Shown here one piece after another: positions 46,261-57,811 of a stretch of DNA of 64,000 bases. Each line of letters begins with the position of its first letter. The stretch's first letter is position 1. This DNA is from Musa acuminata AAA Group (taxonomy: Eukaryota > Streptophyta > Magnoliopsida > Zingiberales > Musaceae). The notes under the pieces were generated by a model. The model ran no database searches. It was not told where the DNA came from and worked only from the letters and a program-made list of their open reading frames with translations. The position numbers were made by a program, and so were the translations under genes. The stretch lies in contig NC_088331.1 in the NCBI RefSeq assembly GCF_036884655.1, positions 12,719,001 through 12,783,000 on the forward strand, in the 5' to 3' direction.

Positions 46261-47197
46261 TCTTTTGTTGTCGGGTTAAAGGCATGTATAGGTTGAGAAA
46301 AGTGGTGGTCAAAATGGTTAGTGGATTGGTGGATGTAGGCTGCGGTTTAGGCTTGTTTTATGGCTGTTTTGGGTGCAGTTTGAGGGTGTGGGTTAGTGGA
46401 GTTTTAGAGCTGTGATGGTAGTGGATGAATGTTAGGGAAAAAAGTTTTAGATCTGTGGTAGATGGCAGCAAAGGTTTGATAGAAATTAGTGGAAGCTGAT
46501 GCAGATATGTGTTGTCTTGTAAAAGCAGAATTGTTATCGAAGAAATAGCGGTTTCTCGACAAAATTTCCAGCAAAAACCGAGAGATTTGAGGAGGGAATT
46601 TGATAGCAAAATCTTGATTTATATAACAACAATGATAACCAATTTAATCAAGAAAATTTCGGCAGCATAACAGTAAGGAAATTGGTGCAAGTTGCGATAG
46701 CAAAATTCTCGTCGAAAAATTTCAACGATTTGCAACGAAAATTTGCAGCAACACAAGAATGTTTTTAGAGATGAATCCTCAATATATCAATCTTAGATGA
46801 AAGCCAAGATGATCTATGAAGCGTATAAAAAATTTCGTTTAAAAAGGATTGTAAATTGATCGGTTAAAGGCAACAATATACAGCTGAAATTTTCTGTAGC
46901 AATCCTTTGTTCGCAAAGATGATAACTTTTATGACAAAAGGAATTTGCAGCACGTGATAGATAAGAAGACTTCTTCTTGGTATTTTGAATGGAAAATTAC
47001 AACAGCAAAAGGTATTAGTGATAGGAGAATACCAGATCTCTGATGCAATTGGAGGTGACGGCAGTAGATTGATTTGATCCACGGCAAAAGATGACGGTGG
47101 AGATGGCGACGTCAAGAGCAATTATAGGAATTGCTTGGCTAGTGGTGGGCGGCAGGGATGGCAGCAAATGCAGCAAGATCACTGCTTTGATACTCGA

Positions 47198-47592
47198 TGA
47201 TAGAACCCCAAAGGAATTCTATGTAGATTGATCTTGGAGAGGGATCAACACTTGGAACGGTATAGGGGTTCCTCCCTCCTAGAAGTCGGCCAAATGATTT
47301 CAATTGTAGATAGATCTTATTCTTAAAGAGATAGAAGCTACATGCTTATATATGGCTCCAAACCCTAGCCCTAGGGGCTGCTTCCTAAGTGAGTTACCCC
47401 TTTTGCCCTCAACTCTAACCAACCAGCCTAGTAAAAGGGGGCGATGACTAGGAAGCCCAAAGACCCAAATATAAACCCTAGCCACACTTCTTTATAAGAT
47501 AGAGGTGGCTAGGTGAGGTTTATTACAATCTTACAAGGTTTTATTAGCTGCTTCTTGGTTGAGTTCGACCCAACCCAGCTAGGGTCCTATCA
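47198..47592 (-). repeat. Right (5') LTR of element C
   Basis: 395 bases, TGATAGAACC...CCTATCA. Intact copy of the LTR, followed by target duplication TGCTC. Confidence 0.92.
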
Positions 47593-47597
47593 TGCTC

Positions 47598-47705
47598 AAG
47601 CAGACTAGTGGAGATGTGCTCAGCAAAGGACTAGCTGAGATGTAGTCAACAATGGACTGGCCGAGATGTACTCAGGTGGAGTGGCCAAGATGTGCTCAGC
47701 AAAGG
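47598..47705. repeat. Minisatellite of element D, right block
   Basis: Last four units or so of the ~27-base array after element C, ending near the unique sequence that carries the RT scrap of D. Confidence 0.85.
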
Positions 47706-49100
47706 GACGCATGTAGGCGGGAAGTTTCACCTACAAGCGGGAAGTTCACACTGTGATGACTACTGATGTGCCCTACCCTAAGGTCATATTGACCAACTAA
47801 TCAATCCTCGAGAGAGGGTAGCAATCTTTCATGCATGCCCAATTAAGATTAGTGTTGTCAATGCATATCCTCCAACTTCCAATATATTTTTTGACAAGGA
47901 CTATGTTGGATAGCCACTAAGGGTATTTGGCCTTGGCTATATACCCTACTTCCATTAGTCAGTCCATCTCATCATTGATCACCTTCTGCCATTCGAGGGT
48001 GAACTTCTGAGGCCTCTACTTTATTGGTCACACCTCGGGAAGGATGTTCAAGTGGTGTTACGTGACCTTGTGATCAATTCTCGACATGACTTTGGGTGAC
48101 CAAGCGAAGACGTCGACATTCTTTATCGAGAAACTGATGAGTTGGACCTAGTCCTTCTCTGGCAGCATGGAGCCAATATTCACAGTCTAATCGATCATGC
48201 CTCCTCTTTGATGGTTTTATGGGCTGACCTCGGGGCTTTTCCGCACGTTGTCTTTTGTGGTCCTCGTGCTTCCCAGCCTCCAATTCCTTGGCCACCATAT
48301 ATTGATTGGCTCGCTGGAGCATTTCTAGGATAGTCACCGATGGCCTCTCGATCAACGACCAAAAGAATCCGGATAGACGTAGTCCCATCAAGAATGCCTA
48401 CATAATCAGAGAATGATGAGTATTGGGGACTGCTTTGATTTTGGTGATGAAGTGAGCGACGAAGTGGGAAAGGGGCTCATCGTCCTTCTAGCTCAAGCCA
48501 AGAAGCATGACCACAGATGGCTTGGGCCAAGCACTGGCCAATAAGTTGAGCTCGAACTCTCTTACGAGCTGATCAAAGGATGAGATCAAAGAAGGTCTCA
48601 ACCTGTTTGTACCACATCCGAGTCGGACCTTGGAGGGTGGTGAGAAAGGCCCGACATATTAAAGCGTCGGATGTGCTATACAGAGCCATTTGGGCCTAGA
48701 AGGCGGTGACATGCTCCACTGGGTTGGAGTAGTCATCGTAGGCCTCCAATGTCGGGAAGCGAAAATTGAGGGGAATCGACTTGTCTTGGATCTCTGAGAC
48801 AAAAGGAGATCCCCCGAAGGTGTCTTTCCCATGTTCTTCCTTCTACTTGTGAAACTCTCTCTGGACCTCATCTAGGCATCGATTAACTAGGTGCAATTGA
48901 GCCCTGAAAGAGTTAGTTGAGTTAGATGGCAGAGTGTCCGACTTTAGACAACTCATGGCGGCTTATGGGGCCTTTGGGGTACCGTACTCCGATGTCAGTC
49001 TTTGGCCTCTTGACTATTCTTCATTTGGCGGGCAGGCATCCACCACTCAGGGTTGTCGGTCGATCGTGGGAGGGTCCTTAGGCATAGGGGAGAGAGTTGG
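47706..49100 (-). pseudogene. Gag and truncated RT of element D (Tat-like gypsy)
   Basis: On the minus strand gag words run from about 48950 to 48150 ([28 protein letters not shown], then EMLQRANQYM). The sequence then passes to the start of RT (KFTLEWQKVINDEMD, YP.WLSNIVLVKK, SWRICIDNTNLN) at about 48070-47750 and stops. Protease and most of pol are deleted. Many stops; the split frames at 48074-48391 and 48659-48871 are pieces of this gag. The words match Tat-lineage gag and RT as I know them. Confidence 0.75.
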
Positions 49101-49468
49101 TGGGGTCACAAGCAAGGGCAATTGCGATGGCACTGTTGGGTGAGAAAGCTGGCGGATAAGGGGAATGATATTTGCATCATCCCAATCAAAGCTTGAACCT
49201 GATGGGTGAGCCTAAGGAATACCTCGGCGGAGATGACGGAGGGTCTCGTGCTCCCCTTGGGGGGAAGAGCTTGGGGTCATTAAACAACCACTAGTAGTGG
49301 CTCAGGGTCTGGGACGTAGCATTTCCATCTGCATGCGGAGGGAATGGGAGTTGTCCCCTGAGGTCGAAAGTGGAAGGGGTTGCATGCATCCCTTCTCCAG
49401 GACGCTCGCGCGAGGTTGGTCGACGGTTGGCGTTCTTGCAATATGGACCCTCCTTTTAGCATCAAAAA

Positions 49469-50144
49469 TGTTTTGTACCTTTATATTGTGATCGAGGTAT
49501 CAGCATGACTTGGCCCGTCTCAAGTGCACAAGGTCACCAGCACAGCTTGAGTTGGAGTGTATTAACCCGAGGTTTTTTTGAGGGGGCGTAGGCCTCGTTC
49601 TCCCAAGTGGAGATTGAAGATCACTCATTTAGTTGTCTGTCGGATGCCTGAACACAAGTCAAAATCAGAAGGGGGATTCCCAACTTAACCCCTTTGATGT
49701 TTAAGTAAGCAAGAGTTGAAGATGGGAGAGTTGTAGTATATGTGTGTATGAGGTTCGACTCCAGCACTATTCCTGAGGGTGGTTTTTATACCTGTTGTCA
49801 CGTGTTGACGTACATAGATGTTAATGGTTGTTGGCATCTTCGTACGTAGATGTTTAAAGGCACCATCGCCATGGGTGGTCAGCTCGTATGTTGAGACATG
49901 GGCACAGTCTGATTTGTTCGGCTCTACTTCATTCGACGTTATTTCATGCCTCTAAAGTAGCTCAGGACAGGGATACGCTGCTCCGTACAACCTCGAGCAG
50001 TGTTAGTGGAGTGTGCTTGCTGACATAGACGATAGGTGATTGCATTGAGGTGTTGAGTTGACTCGATGTACCACATTAGTGTTGAAATAGCGTGTTAAGT
50101 CCGTCGTGATAGTCGAGTGTCCGTAGAGTGGATATCATATATAA
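49469..50144 (-). repeat. Right (5') LTR of element D
   Basis: 676 bases, TGTTTTG...TATATAA (terminal CA changed to AA), followed by target duplication TATCC at 50145-50149. Confidence 0.88.
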
Positions 50145-50149
50145 TATCC

Positions 50150-50820
50150 CACCTTGGGTGTTTTAGTTGGATCAACAGTCTGGTCAACAAGTAGCAGGAT
50201 GTATCCCACCCCTTCTTTTGGCTGTTTTTCTCAAAGACCGCGGTAAAAGAGTAGTATGAGTAGCTCCAACATCAAGTCCCCACCAGGGAAGGGAATGGAA
50301 TCGCGGGCGAGCCAACTTGCACTGGAAAACACCAGCCATGCCAAAACAACTCACCGCCACGGCAGCTGCTGACATGCGTACATCTCTACTTCCATGTCCT
50401 ATCCTGCACAACGAAGGGCATCATACTTTTAACAGGTTGAACATTGAAGGAACAGACGGAATTGTCTGCCAGTGTGGCCCCCAGGACACGGTTGCAGATT
50501 ACCCGTGTGTTTGATATGGGACAGCCTCGCCATTGCCCAGTCCATGGACGTGGCATCCTGCGGGCCGTTGACCACGCGGCCCCCTGCGAGACAAAAGTAG
50601 AACAGCCAATGGACGTCAAAGCAAATGCATAGAATAGACAGCACGAGCGGCTCGCACCTTCCTGAAACCATCCTTGTCTTCCTTTCTACAACAAACAAAA
50701 GAGGGCGTCATATGACACATCTTTCCAACTCGTTCCGCAAACAATTCCGCTTGTCGATTACCACGCAGCTTCCTCGCCCGATTCACTTTGGATTTCCGCG
50801 TCATTCTCGCCCAATTCCCT
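50150..50820. other. Upstream region of the BRH1-like gene
   Basis: Non-repetitive sequence between element D and the next gene. No coding region seen. The nest therefore ends about 0.85 kb before the BRH1-like start codon. Confidence 0.5.
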
Positions 50821-50822
50821 GC

Positions 50823-50829
50823 TTATAAA
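50823..50829 (+). promoter_or_regulatory. TATA box of the BRH1-like gene
   Basis: TATAAAT 165 bases upstream of the chosen ATG at 50994; implies a 5' UTR of about 135 bases. Confidence 0.65.
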
Positions 50830-50993
50830 TCGCCCACCGTAGTGGAACGGGTGGTCACATCTCCCTGCACAAGCCACAACCCCCAACCCCCACCGTGAGA
50901 TCTTGGGGGAGCACCAAGGAAGAGGAGGAAGTCCTTCGAAGTGGAGCATCGAAGAAGAGGAGAAGATACTTGCGTGTTCTTTGTGGTGTCGAC

Positions 50994-51602
50994 ATGGGGT
51001 TCCCGGCGGGCTACTCGGAGCTGCTTCTGCTGCCAAGAATCCTCCTCCACATAGCCCTAATCCTTGGCTCCGTGCGGCGGCTCGTTTTCTGGGTCTTCCA
51101 CGCGATCGGCCTCGGTGACCTCGTCGACTCCGACGCCCCCTGGCCCGAGAACAGCGGCCACAGCCAGCTCGACCATCACCACCACTACCACCAACAACCG
51201 TCGCAATTCCGGTCGGTGTCGGCGATGCTGATCCAGGAGGCGCTCCCGGTGGTGCGGTACGAGGAGCTGGTGGCGGCGGGACAGCACGTCGGCGGCAGTT
51301 GCGCGGTCTGCCTGTGCGAGTTCGAGGACGCGGAGGAGGTCCGGCGGCTGACCAATTGCAGGCACGTCTTCCACCGCGGCTGCCTTGACCGGTGGCTGGA
51401 GTACGACCAGCGGACTTGCCCGCTGTGCCGCACGCAGCTCGTTGGGGAGGAGACGCAGGACGCCCTCGACGATCAAATGTGGGCCGCCGCCGGTGTCCCG
51501 GATTCGTACTACGACGACTACTACTCATTTCCCTTTGTTTCACCCTCGCCGTCGAGCCCATCATCTCTGCTTCTTCCCCACCAGCTGTTTTCTTCCTACT
51601 AA
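50994..51602 (+). CDS. BRH1: RING-H2 E3 ubiquitin ligase, brassinosteroid-responsive BRH1-like
   Basis: Encodes 202 residues in one exon. I choose the ATG at 50994 because MGFPAGYSELLLLPRILLH is the family's typical N-terminus; the frame is open further upstream but that part looks like leader. Hydrophobic residues 8-40 may associate with membrane. A histidine/glutamine patch lies at 61-68. The RING-H2 finger (C103, C106, C122, H124, H127, C130, C142, C145) has the same spacing as that of the gene at 2356-2853. Arabidopsis BRH1 is brassinosteroid-repressed and pathogen-elicitor induced; that is family knowledge. The C-terminal tail is Tyr/Ser/Pro-rich (171-202). GC-rich, intact, with a TATA box. 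Likely functional; substrate unknown. Confidence 0.93.
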   Translation: MGFPAGYSELLLLPRILLHIALILGSVRRLVFWVFHAIGLGDLVDSDAPWPENSGHSQLDHHHHYHQQPSQFRSVSAMLIQEALPVVRYEELVAAGQHVGGSCAVCLCEFEDAEEVRRLTNCRHVFHRGCLDRWLEYDQRTCPLCRTQLVGEETQDALDDQMWAAAGVPDSYYDDYYSFPFVSPSPSSPSSLLLPHQLFSSY

Positions 51603-52094
51603 CTAAACCTGCAAATACAAGAAGGCAGAAGAAACACAAGTTCGGATCGGCCAATTGTATATATATGAATGACACTGAACGAGAGAAACAGGGTGTGATC
51701 AAGAAAGAAGAAGAAGAGAGAAGGTGAGGAACACTGTTTCTTCCTCTGTAGCGCGATAGGGGATTGAAATTTGTTTTTCAGTGTTTAGAACATTCTTTCT
51801 TTTCTTTCAATTTCTGTTCTTCTCCTTTCCTTGGGTTGTAAAGCTGGTGTGGCAACATTAAGATTGAAAAGGATTTCTTCAAATTACGTTGATAAGAATA
51901 TCCATTGAATTCATTCAGAAGGAAGACGAGAAGGGCAGAAGGAAAAAGAGGAGACTATCCATTGAATTCCTATCTTTTCTTGATATTAAGGAATAAAGAT
52001 GAGGAGGAAGAGTTTGGAAGAAGAGGAGAAATAGGAGGAAGCGCACCCGAAAGAGGAATGCGGCGACCAACAGTAAGCTCGAGAAATCATGCGA
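51603..52094. other. 3' region of the BRH1-like gene
   Basis: Probably contains the 3' UTR (T-rich near 51770-51830) and then purine-rich spacer. A 12-base word (TCCATTGAATTC) occurs twice, near 51900 and 51958. No gene seen. Confidence 0.45.
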
Positions 52095-52560
52095 TGTTCG
52101 GCGGGGGAGAAGAGGGCTCACGAAATCATGAGCCCTAATTGACAACTACAATTTTTTTTTTGTTTTAATTGGATATCATCCGAAATGGAGATGATCCGTG
52201 GACCCGTTTTTACTCATTGCTCAGACAGATAAATGCGGGTGGATACGAATGAACCCAAATGAGATTATGATTCTTGCTCTTCAGAAGAATTTTTATTTCG
52301 GTATTACATATAGCCTCTCAATTATACTTTTTATCTTAGAAAAATTTTCACATAGCATTTCGATAATTATAGATTATCTCATATATTGGAACCTTTATAA
52401 TTCTTATATTTTAAAAATTTATATCAAGATCTTTATAATTATAAAGTAAAATAATTGATCTCATTTTTCTAACTCGTCAGTTGCACCGACGGAATTATCG
52501 ATTGATTGATGTGCTGAATTATCAATTTTACGAATGATAAAAGAGTTATTTGAGTCGTTA
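52095..52560 (+). repeat. Direct repeat flanking the UGT remnant, left copy
   Basis: Diverged direct copy of 53555-53975. Shared words in the same order include GGGGAAGAG/GGGGGAGAAGAG, GGAGATGAT, TTCTTGCTCTTCA.AAGAATTTTTATTT, and CTCTCAAT. Together they bracket the UGT remnant. Confidence 0.65.
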
Positions 52561-52761
52561 ACCAAATCGTACACGGGCGGTGGGCTTACGTGGCCTCTGC
52601 GCACGCCAACAGCGCGTGAACCGGGCGCACCCTCGCCTCCGTCGTGCCCACAACCATCGCCACCGCTGTTGCCGACTTCGCTGACGTTTCCACCTCCATC
52701 ATCGCGATCTGGGCGAGGAGAGACGCGTCGTCGCTGGCCGCCGCGACGGTGCACGCCGTCG

Positions 52762-53359
52762 CTACCTCCCGTTACTGCAGAGACTGGGCGGGAAGCCCGG
52801 AGGGGGCGACATGATGTCGTCGAGAGTCGGGGCGGGGCCGTGGACGCGCCGTGCGGGGGCGGTGAGGTAGGCGGTGGAGATCACCACGAAGACGAAGAAG
52901 AAGAAGAGCGTCCACACGTCAAGCGGCTCCGCAACCTCTGGCAGCCACTGCATGCCGAAGTCGAAGACGACTAGGTGTGGACGGAGTTCACGGAGGAGGG
53001 ACTCCACTTGGGGCCTGGTCCCGTCCACGGCGGGCTTGAGGAGCTTGGCCGCTGGTGACGCCGGGGAGAGGTCGGCCGTGCTATCGACTCCCAAGGGCAG
53101 GCCGAGCACAGCCGACAGGTGGAGCAAGACAACAGAGGTGGACATGGAGGCGGGGAGAAGCGACTCGATCTGTGAGACGTTGGCGTTAGCGGAGAGGAAG
53201 GTGATGCGCACGCCACTCCCGGTAGCGCAGGACGAGCGTGCGAGCTGCAGCAAGGGGTTGATGTGGCCGAACGCGAGGTAAGGGAACATGACGACGTGGA
53301 CGTCCAAGTCCAGGAGGTCGACGTGGCGCCACCCTATTGCTACCGCCTATTTCTTCCAT
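52762..53359 (-). pseudogene. Truncated UDP-glycosyltransferase (family 1, UGT79/91-like N-terminal half)
   Basis: The open stretch from 53307 to 52762 gives about 181 residues starting DVHVVMFPYLAFGHINPLLQ, with the catalytic-type histidine 15 and a supporting aspartate 116 (VVFDFGMQWLPEVA). It also shows STAYLTAPARR and PPPGFPPS. These are N-terminal-domain features of plant UGTs that extend sugar chains on flavonoids or terpenoids. Full enzymes have ~460 residues; the C-terminal domain with the PSPG sugar-nucleotide box is absent. An ATG lies at 53357-53359 in another frame, so a frameshift near 53310 breaks the start. GC-rich island between two AT-rich direct repeats. Non-functional as seen; it could be a captured gene piece. 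Confidence 0.85.
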
Positions 53360-53554
53360 TGAATTAAAAGAGTGAAAGGACCGTTTTGCCTATTTGGTGT
53401 ACAAGTCGCGTGATGTGTCTTTTTAAATAAAGCTGACGGTGTAAGTAAAAATGAAATTAATTACTTTACTTTCATAATTACAAAAAATTAATATAAATTT
53501 TAAAATATATAAATTATAATATTATGATTATCTAAATATATAAAATAATATATA

Positions 53555-53975
53555 ATTAGCACGGGGAAGAGAGCTCATAAAATCATAAACCTTAACCGAT
53601 ATCTATAAAATTATTGGATAGGACAGAATCACCCACCATCCAAAATGGGGATGATATGTGCATTACTTTTTGCCCAACCAAGTAAAGACCGGTTGATATA
53701 CATCAATCCAAATAAAATTATAATTCTTGCTCTTCACAAGAATTTTTATTTTAAAATTGTAAATAGTCTCTCAATCGCATCATGTGTGAATTTTCCATAA
53801 AAAAATTTGCATAGAGCATTCTAACCTTCAAAAATTCTCATAAATTATTTTTTATAATTAAAAAGATTAATTTATCTTTATGTTTATCTCGTCACCTTTA
53901 TCACTGTCTTTTTTTTTGTTTATCTCGTTAGACTTATCGTTGCCTCTACGAATCCTACCGAATTCATTTTGCCTT
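53555..53975 (+). repeat. Direct repeat flanking the UGT remnant, right copy
   Basis: See the copy at 52095-52560. Similarity by eye is roughly 65-70 percent, with several indels; the boundaries are soft. Confidence 0.65.
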
Positions 53976-56050
53976 TGTGCAAAGAAAAAGGGGGTGTGGT
54001 AGCGATCGTCCTTACATGCGGAAGGAGAGGACCCTCGTCAATCACGTGTGAGAAAGAAGAGAATGTTTAAGGGGGGTCATGAGCGGAGGTAAAGACAGAT
54101 CAAACAGAATAGACGTGAGGGGAGACGATTTGATGGGGGCTAACGATAAAATGATCATTAAAAAAAAAACATTCGGTAGAAATTTTTAAAAGTTAAGATG
54201 TTCCGTAAAAATTTCTCAAAATTTTTTCTTTCAAAAATTTGCCTTGTATTATTTGACCTAATTCTTTTATCTGCAGTAAACAGAGGAAGATGTCCCTCAA
54301 AAAGAAAAACCTTCTTGGAACAAATTGAAGAATGAACTGAGCTACTTTCCCGCTATTAGCACTTCACACTTTCAGTTCCTCCAATTCTTTAAGCTACAGC
54401 TGCAGGTCTCACTTCTGTATACCTGAAAGAATTTTCCCAGATATCCTCGATGAAAATTTTATAATAGCAGAATTCTAGAGGCAACATTAACTCCTAAAAG
54501 GCATCTCTATATGATTCAATTCCAAGAGTTCCATTTTCAAATAATTATTTCAAGCAATTCGAATCAACATGTAGTAAGTAGTACGAGAAGAGATACTAAT
54601 AGTGGTGGGCAAGAAAGCTACCATTTGTACACAACCAAACCAACTAAATGAACAAGTGCATCCGACGACCATAAAAAGATTTCATTCTGGACGGACACCA
54701 AGACGAAGCTGCTTAAAAGGACTCGATGTATTTATTATTCTCTTGCCAGCAGAAAGATGCCTCCAGTATCATTCGAAGCCGCTGCTTCCAGAAAAGACTC
54801 ATTTCATGATGTGTCAACACTTTCCAGTACTCAAAAGTGATGGTTTGAGACCTACACACAATCAAGCTATTTAACCGATGGCCTAGGAGAAGAAAACCTT
54901 GGGAAAAAAGAAAAAACCCTTAAAGAGAAAATACATCAAGAATTAGGGAAAACAGCAAAGTTACTAGTGGACAATTGACAAGGAACATGACCCATTAAGA
55001 AACTATAATTTAATTTACAGTAATGTGGCAGCAACAAAGAACAGACAGCTAATGCACAAAGAAGCTCATTCATGATTAGAGTTAGATACTTGTGCTGGTG
55101 ACCATTACTTGTCTAGTTTATACCCGAACACCAAGCACACACAAGGAATAAGTATAAATAGAGTGATTCACGACGAACACAAAGAAACCATAAATGGATT
55201 ACGCAAATTTTTATGCAATTTAATAGCATTATCAGTAGCATCATTTACACAGACCTCGTGGATGAGATCATTGCAGACTTTGCATTCACCTGGCAATAGA
55301 AGGATGACAGGTGCTGAGGAATACCTACCTATAAAATCTGGGTACATGATCTGCCAAGTTGAATCGTAAAGTTCAAAAGATCAGAACCATAATTAAAGCT
55401 GGATAAAGTCATCTTCTGCAACACAGTGGAAGATGACATTACCCATATAGAGCTTTCTGTTCAGTAGAATCCCTAAATTACACAAACACCTGAAAAGTCC
55501 AAAATGCATGTCAACCGTGAAATTACAGACCCAACTGATAGAGATATAAAAAATAAAATAAATTTTTATATACAAACAAATATTAGAATGTTATAACAGA
55601 CAGTGAAATTAAATATAAATCATAATCAAATAGAATATATAGATTTACATAAAAAAATTATCTCAAGAGTAAAAACCATGAGACAAAATAGAGATAATCT
55701 ACTATAAGAATAATGAATGTACAAATCTTCGTTTTTGCCCAAAACCCAAGCAACAATCTCAAAAGAATAACTAAGATACGAGGATTATATCACTGTGCAC
55801 AATATCCAAATTCTCCTTGAGTAGTCACAGTAAGAATCTCTTATAAATCTGATCTAACCTGAGATGAGAATACTGCCTAGATAATTGAGAACAGTCTCTC
55901 TGCGTTGTCCTTATCTTCTTCCATTTTTTCTCTTATTTTTCAACCATTTTCTCCTTTTTTTTTTTTTTAATCAAGTTGCTATTACAATTTTCTGCCCCTA
56001 CTACTATAGTTTTCTCTTTTTTTTTTAATCAAGTTGTTCCATAACTCTTT
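53976..56050. other. Intergenic, no gene recognised
   Basis: AT-rich. On the minus strand around 55220-55350 a frame (FIGRYSSAPVILLLPGECK) looks mildly protein-like but has no domain I recognise and no clear splice context. Poly-T tracts at about 55957 and 56018 are each followed by AATCAAGTTG. Confidence 0.45.
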
Positions 56051-56059
56051 AATGTGAAA

Positions 56060-57003
56060 CCATGCTGACCAGTTGTCGGCATATCTTTTACCTTTCTTTT
56101 GGTACGATCTTTATCAACATGTTTGTTCCGTTGTCATCTATGTGAATTTTCTAAAGCTGCAATTATTTCTCTTTAATTACATTTCGAATCCAGTGATATC
56201 TGACATATATATGCTTTGACTTGGAATGAAAGGTTGGGTGCTTACACAAATGAATGGCACTCTGGCTGTCATAATTCACCACATAGTTTTTCTATTTCAG
56301 CCCTAATTTTTGTAAGAATTCTTTCATCCATAACATTTCTTTGCAAACCTTTGTAGTTGTAATATATTCTGTCTCTATGGTGGAGAGAGCAATACACCTT
56401 TGTAATCTGGATTGCCATGACATAGCTTCCCTTGCAAGAGTAAGTACAAAATCTGATGTGGACTTCCTCGTATTAATATCTCTTGCTATATCTAAATCTG
56501 TGTAACTTGTCAACATAGGTGGTCCACTTCCAAATCTTAAACAAACCTTAGAGCTGCCTATGAGATATCTAAAGATCCACTTCACTACTGCCCAGTGTTC
56601 TTTGCTTGTATTTGTAAGAAATCTGCTAGTAACACCCACTACATATGCGATGTTTGGCCTCGTACATACCATCGTGTACATTAAACTTCCAACTACTGAA
56701 ACATAAGGAACCTTTTGCATTTTCTCTTTCTCCTCATCACTTGATGGACTCTGTTCTAAGCACAACTTGAAGTGACCTGCAAGAGGAGAACCAATTGGCT
56801 TTGCATTGCTCATACTGAACCTTTCTAGTACCTTCTCGTTGTATTTCTCTTGTGATAATCAAATCTTCTTATTTTTTCTGTCATGAAAAATCTGCATGCC
56901 CAATATTTGTTTTACTAGCCCTATGTCCTTTATTACAAAAGATTCACTCAGTTCCTTCTTCAATCTATCAATTGTAGACATATCTTTCCTAAGAATAAGC
57001 ATG
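56060..57003 (-). pseudogene. Copia element G (Tork-like): RT end and RNase H, minus strand
   Basis: The frame at 56292-56813 reads SPLAGHFKL, then SLMYTMVCTRPNIAYVVGVTS and GSSKVCLRFGS, closely like element E. Leftward the RNase H end continues (DSQSAIHLCKHPTFHSKSKHI) to about 56060. Rightward (56820-57003) the RT goes on with one internal stop up to the insertion point of element A. The other half is at 63540-64000. No LTR of G was identified in the window. Confidence 0.85.
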
Positions 57004-57811
57004 TCATATGTTGAATCTCATATTTTAATGATGAAACTAATTGATAGTGTTTATGATTTGATCCGCGTTTTGAGTGACGTAGGATGTTTCGATCAGGATG
57101 AGACAATTAAAGCAGGAAGAATCATGTTGTGCTAGGGGAAAACATGTCAGAAGATTGGACGTCGAGCCGGTGGATCGGTCGATGTATCGACAAAAGGCTT
57201 CGGGCCATGGATTCGGGCATCGAGCCAAGAAGAGTGGATATTGCGCCAAGGATATTGGAGTTGCGAAGTCAACTGGCTGATTGGGCAATATGCCACAAGA
57301 GATGACGATACGTCGAACAATCGAACGAAGCGTCGAGGGACCAATGACATGCCGGACAACATGATTAATGCTTAGTATTAATTGTCTAGATCGAAGTATG
57401 TTTTACATGTGTAGGATTAACTATGATAGTATGTCATGAAACAAAATGAAGTCTGCGAGTCAAGGACACGATTTCGTTGAGAGTTTGAGAGTTCGTCGGA
57501 AGTCTAGACGTTCATCGGAAATTCTTTCGGAACCAGTCGAGAAGTCTCGGAGCTAGTCGGGAGTCCGCCGGAACATTATCGAGAGATCGTCGAAAGTTCG
57601 CCGGAAGCTCGCTGGAAGAATAGACTTACGGACTTGTTTAGCTGAGATTATGTCTTAGATTTCATAGTTAGCATGTAATTAGGTTTGGATTTGGGCCAAC
57701 CCAATTAGGGGCTAGCTAGGCCCATGTAAGGATTATGTTGGGCCCAATAAGAGGCCCAAACAGTGGCCCAATAAGTCTCATTGTCGTGGCACAGTCTTCA
57801 AGATTGTGTCA

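Larger units (their letters stand above)
39583..47592 (-). mobile_element. Ty3/gypsy chromovirus C, decayed
   Basis: Short LTRs: left 39583-39769 plus 41885-42090, right 47198-47592 (about 395 bases). Termini are TGATAGAACCCC and GGGTCCTATCA. Target duplication is perfect, TGCTC at 39578-39582 and 47593-47597. Minus-strand coding: gag remains (about 45360-46260), aspartic protease (LIDTGSTNNFL), RT with a large internal deletion, integrase zinc region, and a chromodomain-like C-terminal end. A solo family-A LTR lies in its left LTR. Inserted in the minisatellite of element D. Confidence 0.92.
22501..50144 (-). mobile_element. Composite: Ty3/gypsy Tat-like element D inflated by nested insertions
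   Basis: LTRs of ~680 bases lie at both ends: 22501-22616 plus 29721-30290 on the left, 49469-50144 on the right. The target duplication is perfect, TATCC at 22496-22500 and 50145-50149. The coding strand is minus. Next to the right LTR, on the minus strand, is TTTTTGATGCTAAAAGGAGGG, a plausible decayed primer-binding site. Next to the left LTR is a polypurine tract (30291-30306). Once the insertions are removed D is only ~4 kb: gag and a scrap of RT (47706-49100) joined to a ~27-base minisatellite. Tandem repeats between pol and the 3' LTR are typical of Tat-lineage elements. Inserted in it: a split LTR-B, copia E, copia B, and gypsy C with a solo LTR-A. Confidence 0.88.

Noticed and set aside
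50758..51702. 314-codon minus-strand frame over the BRH1-like gene
   Set aside because: Arg/Pro/Gly-rich antisense shadow; the plus strand has a complete RING-H2 gene.
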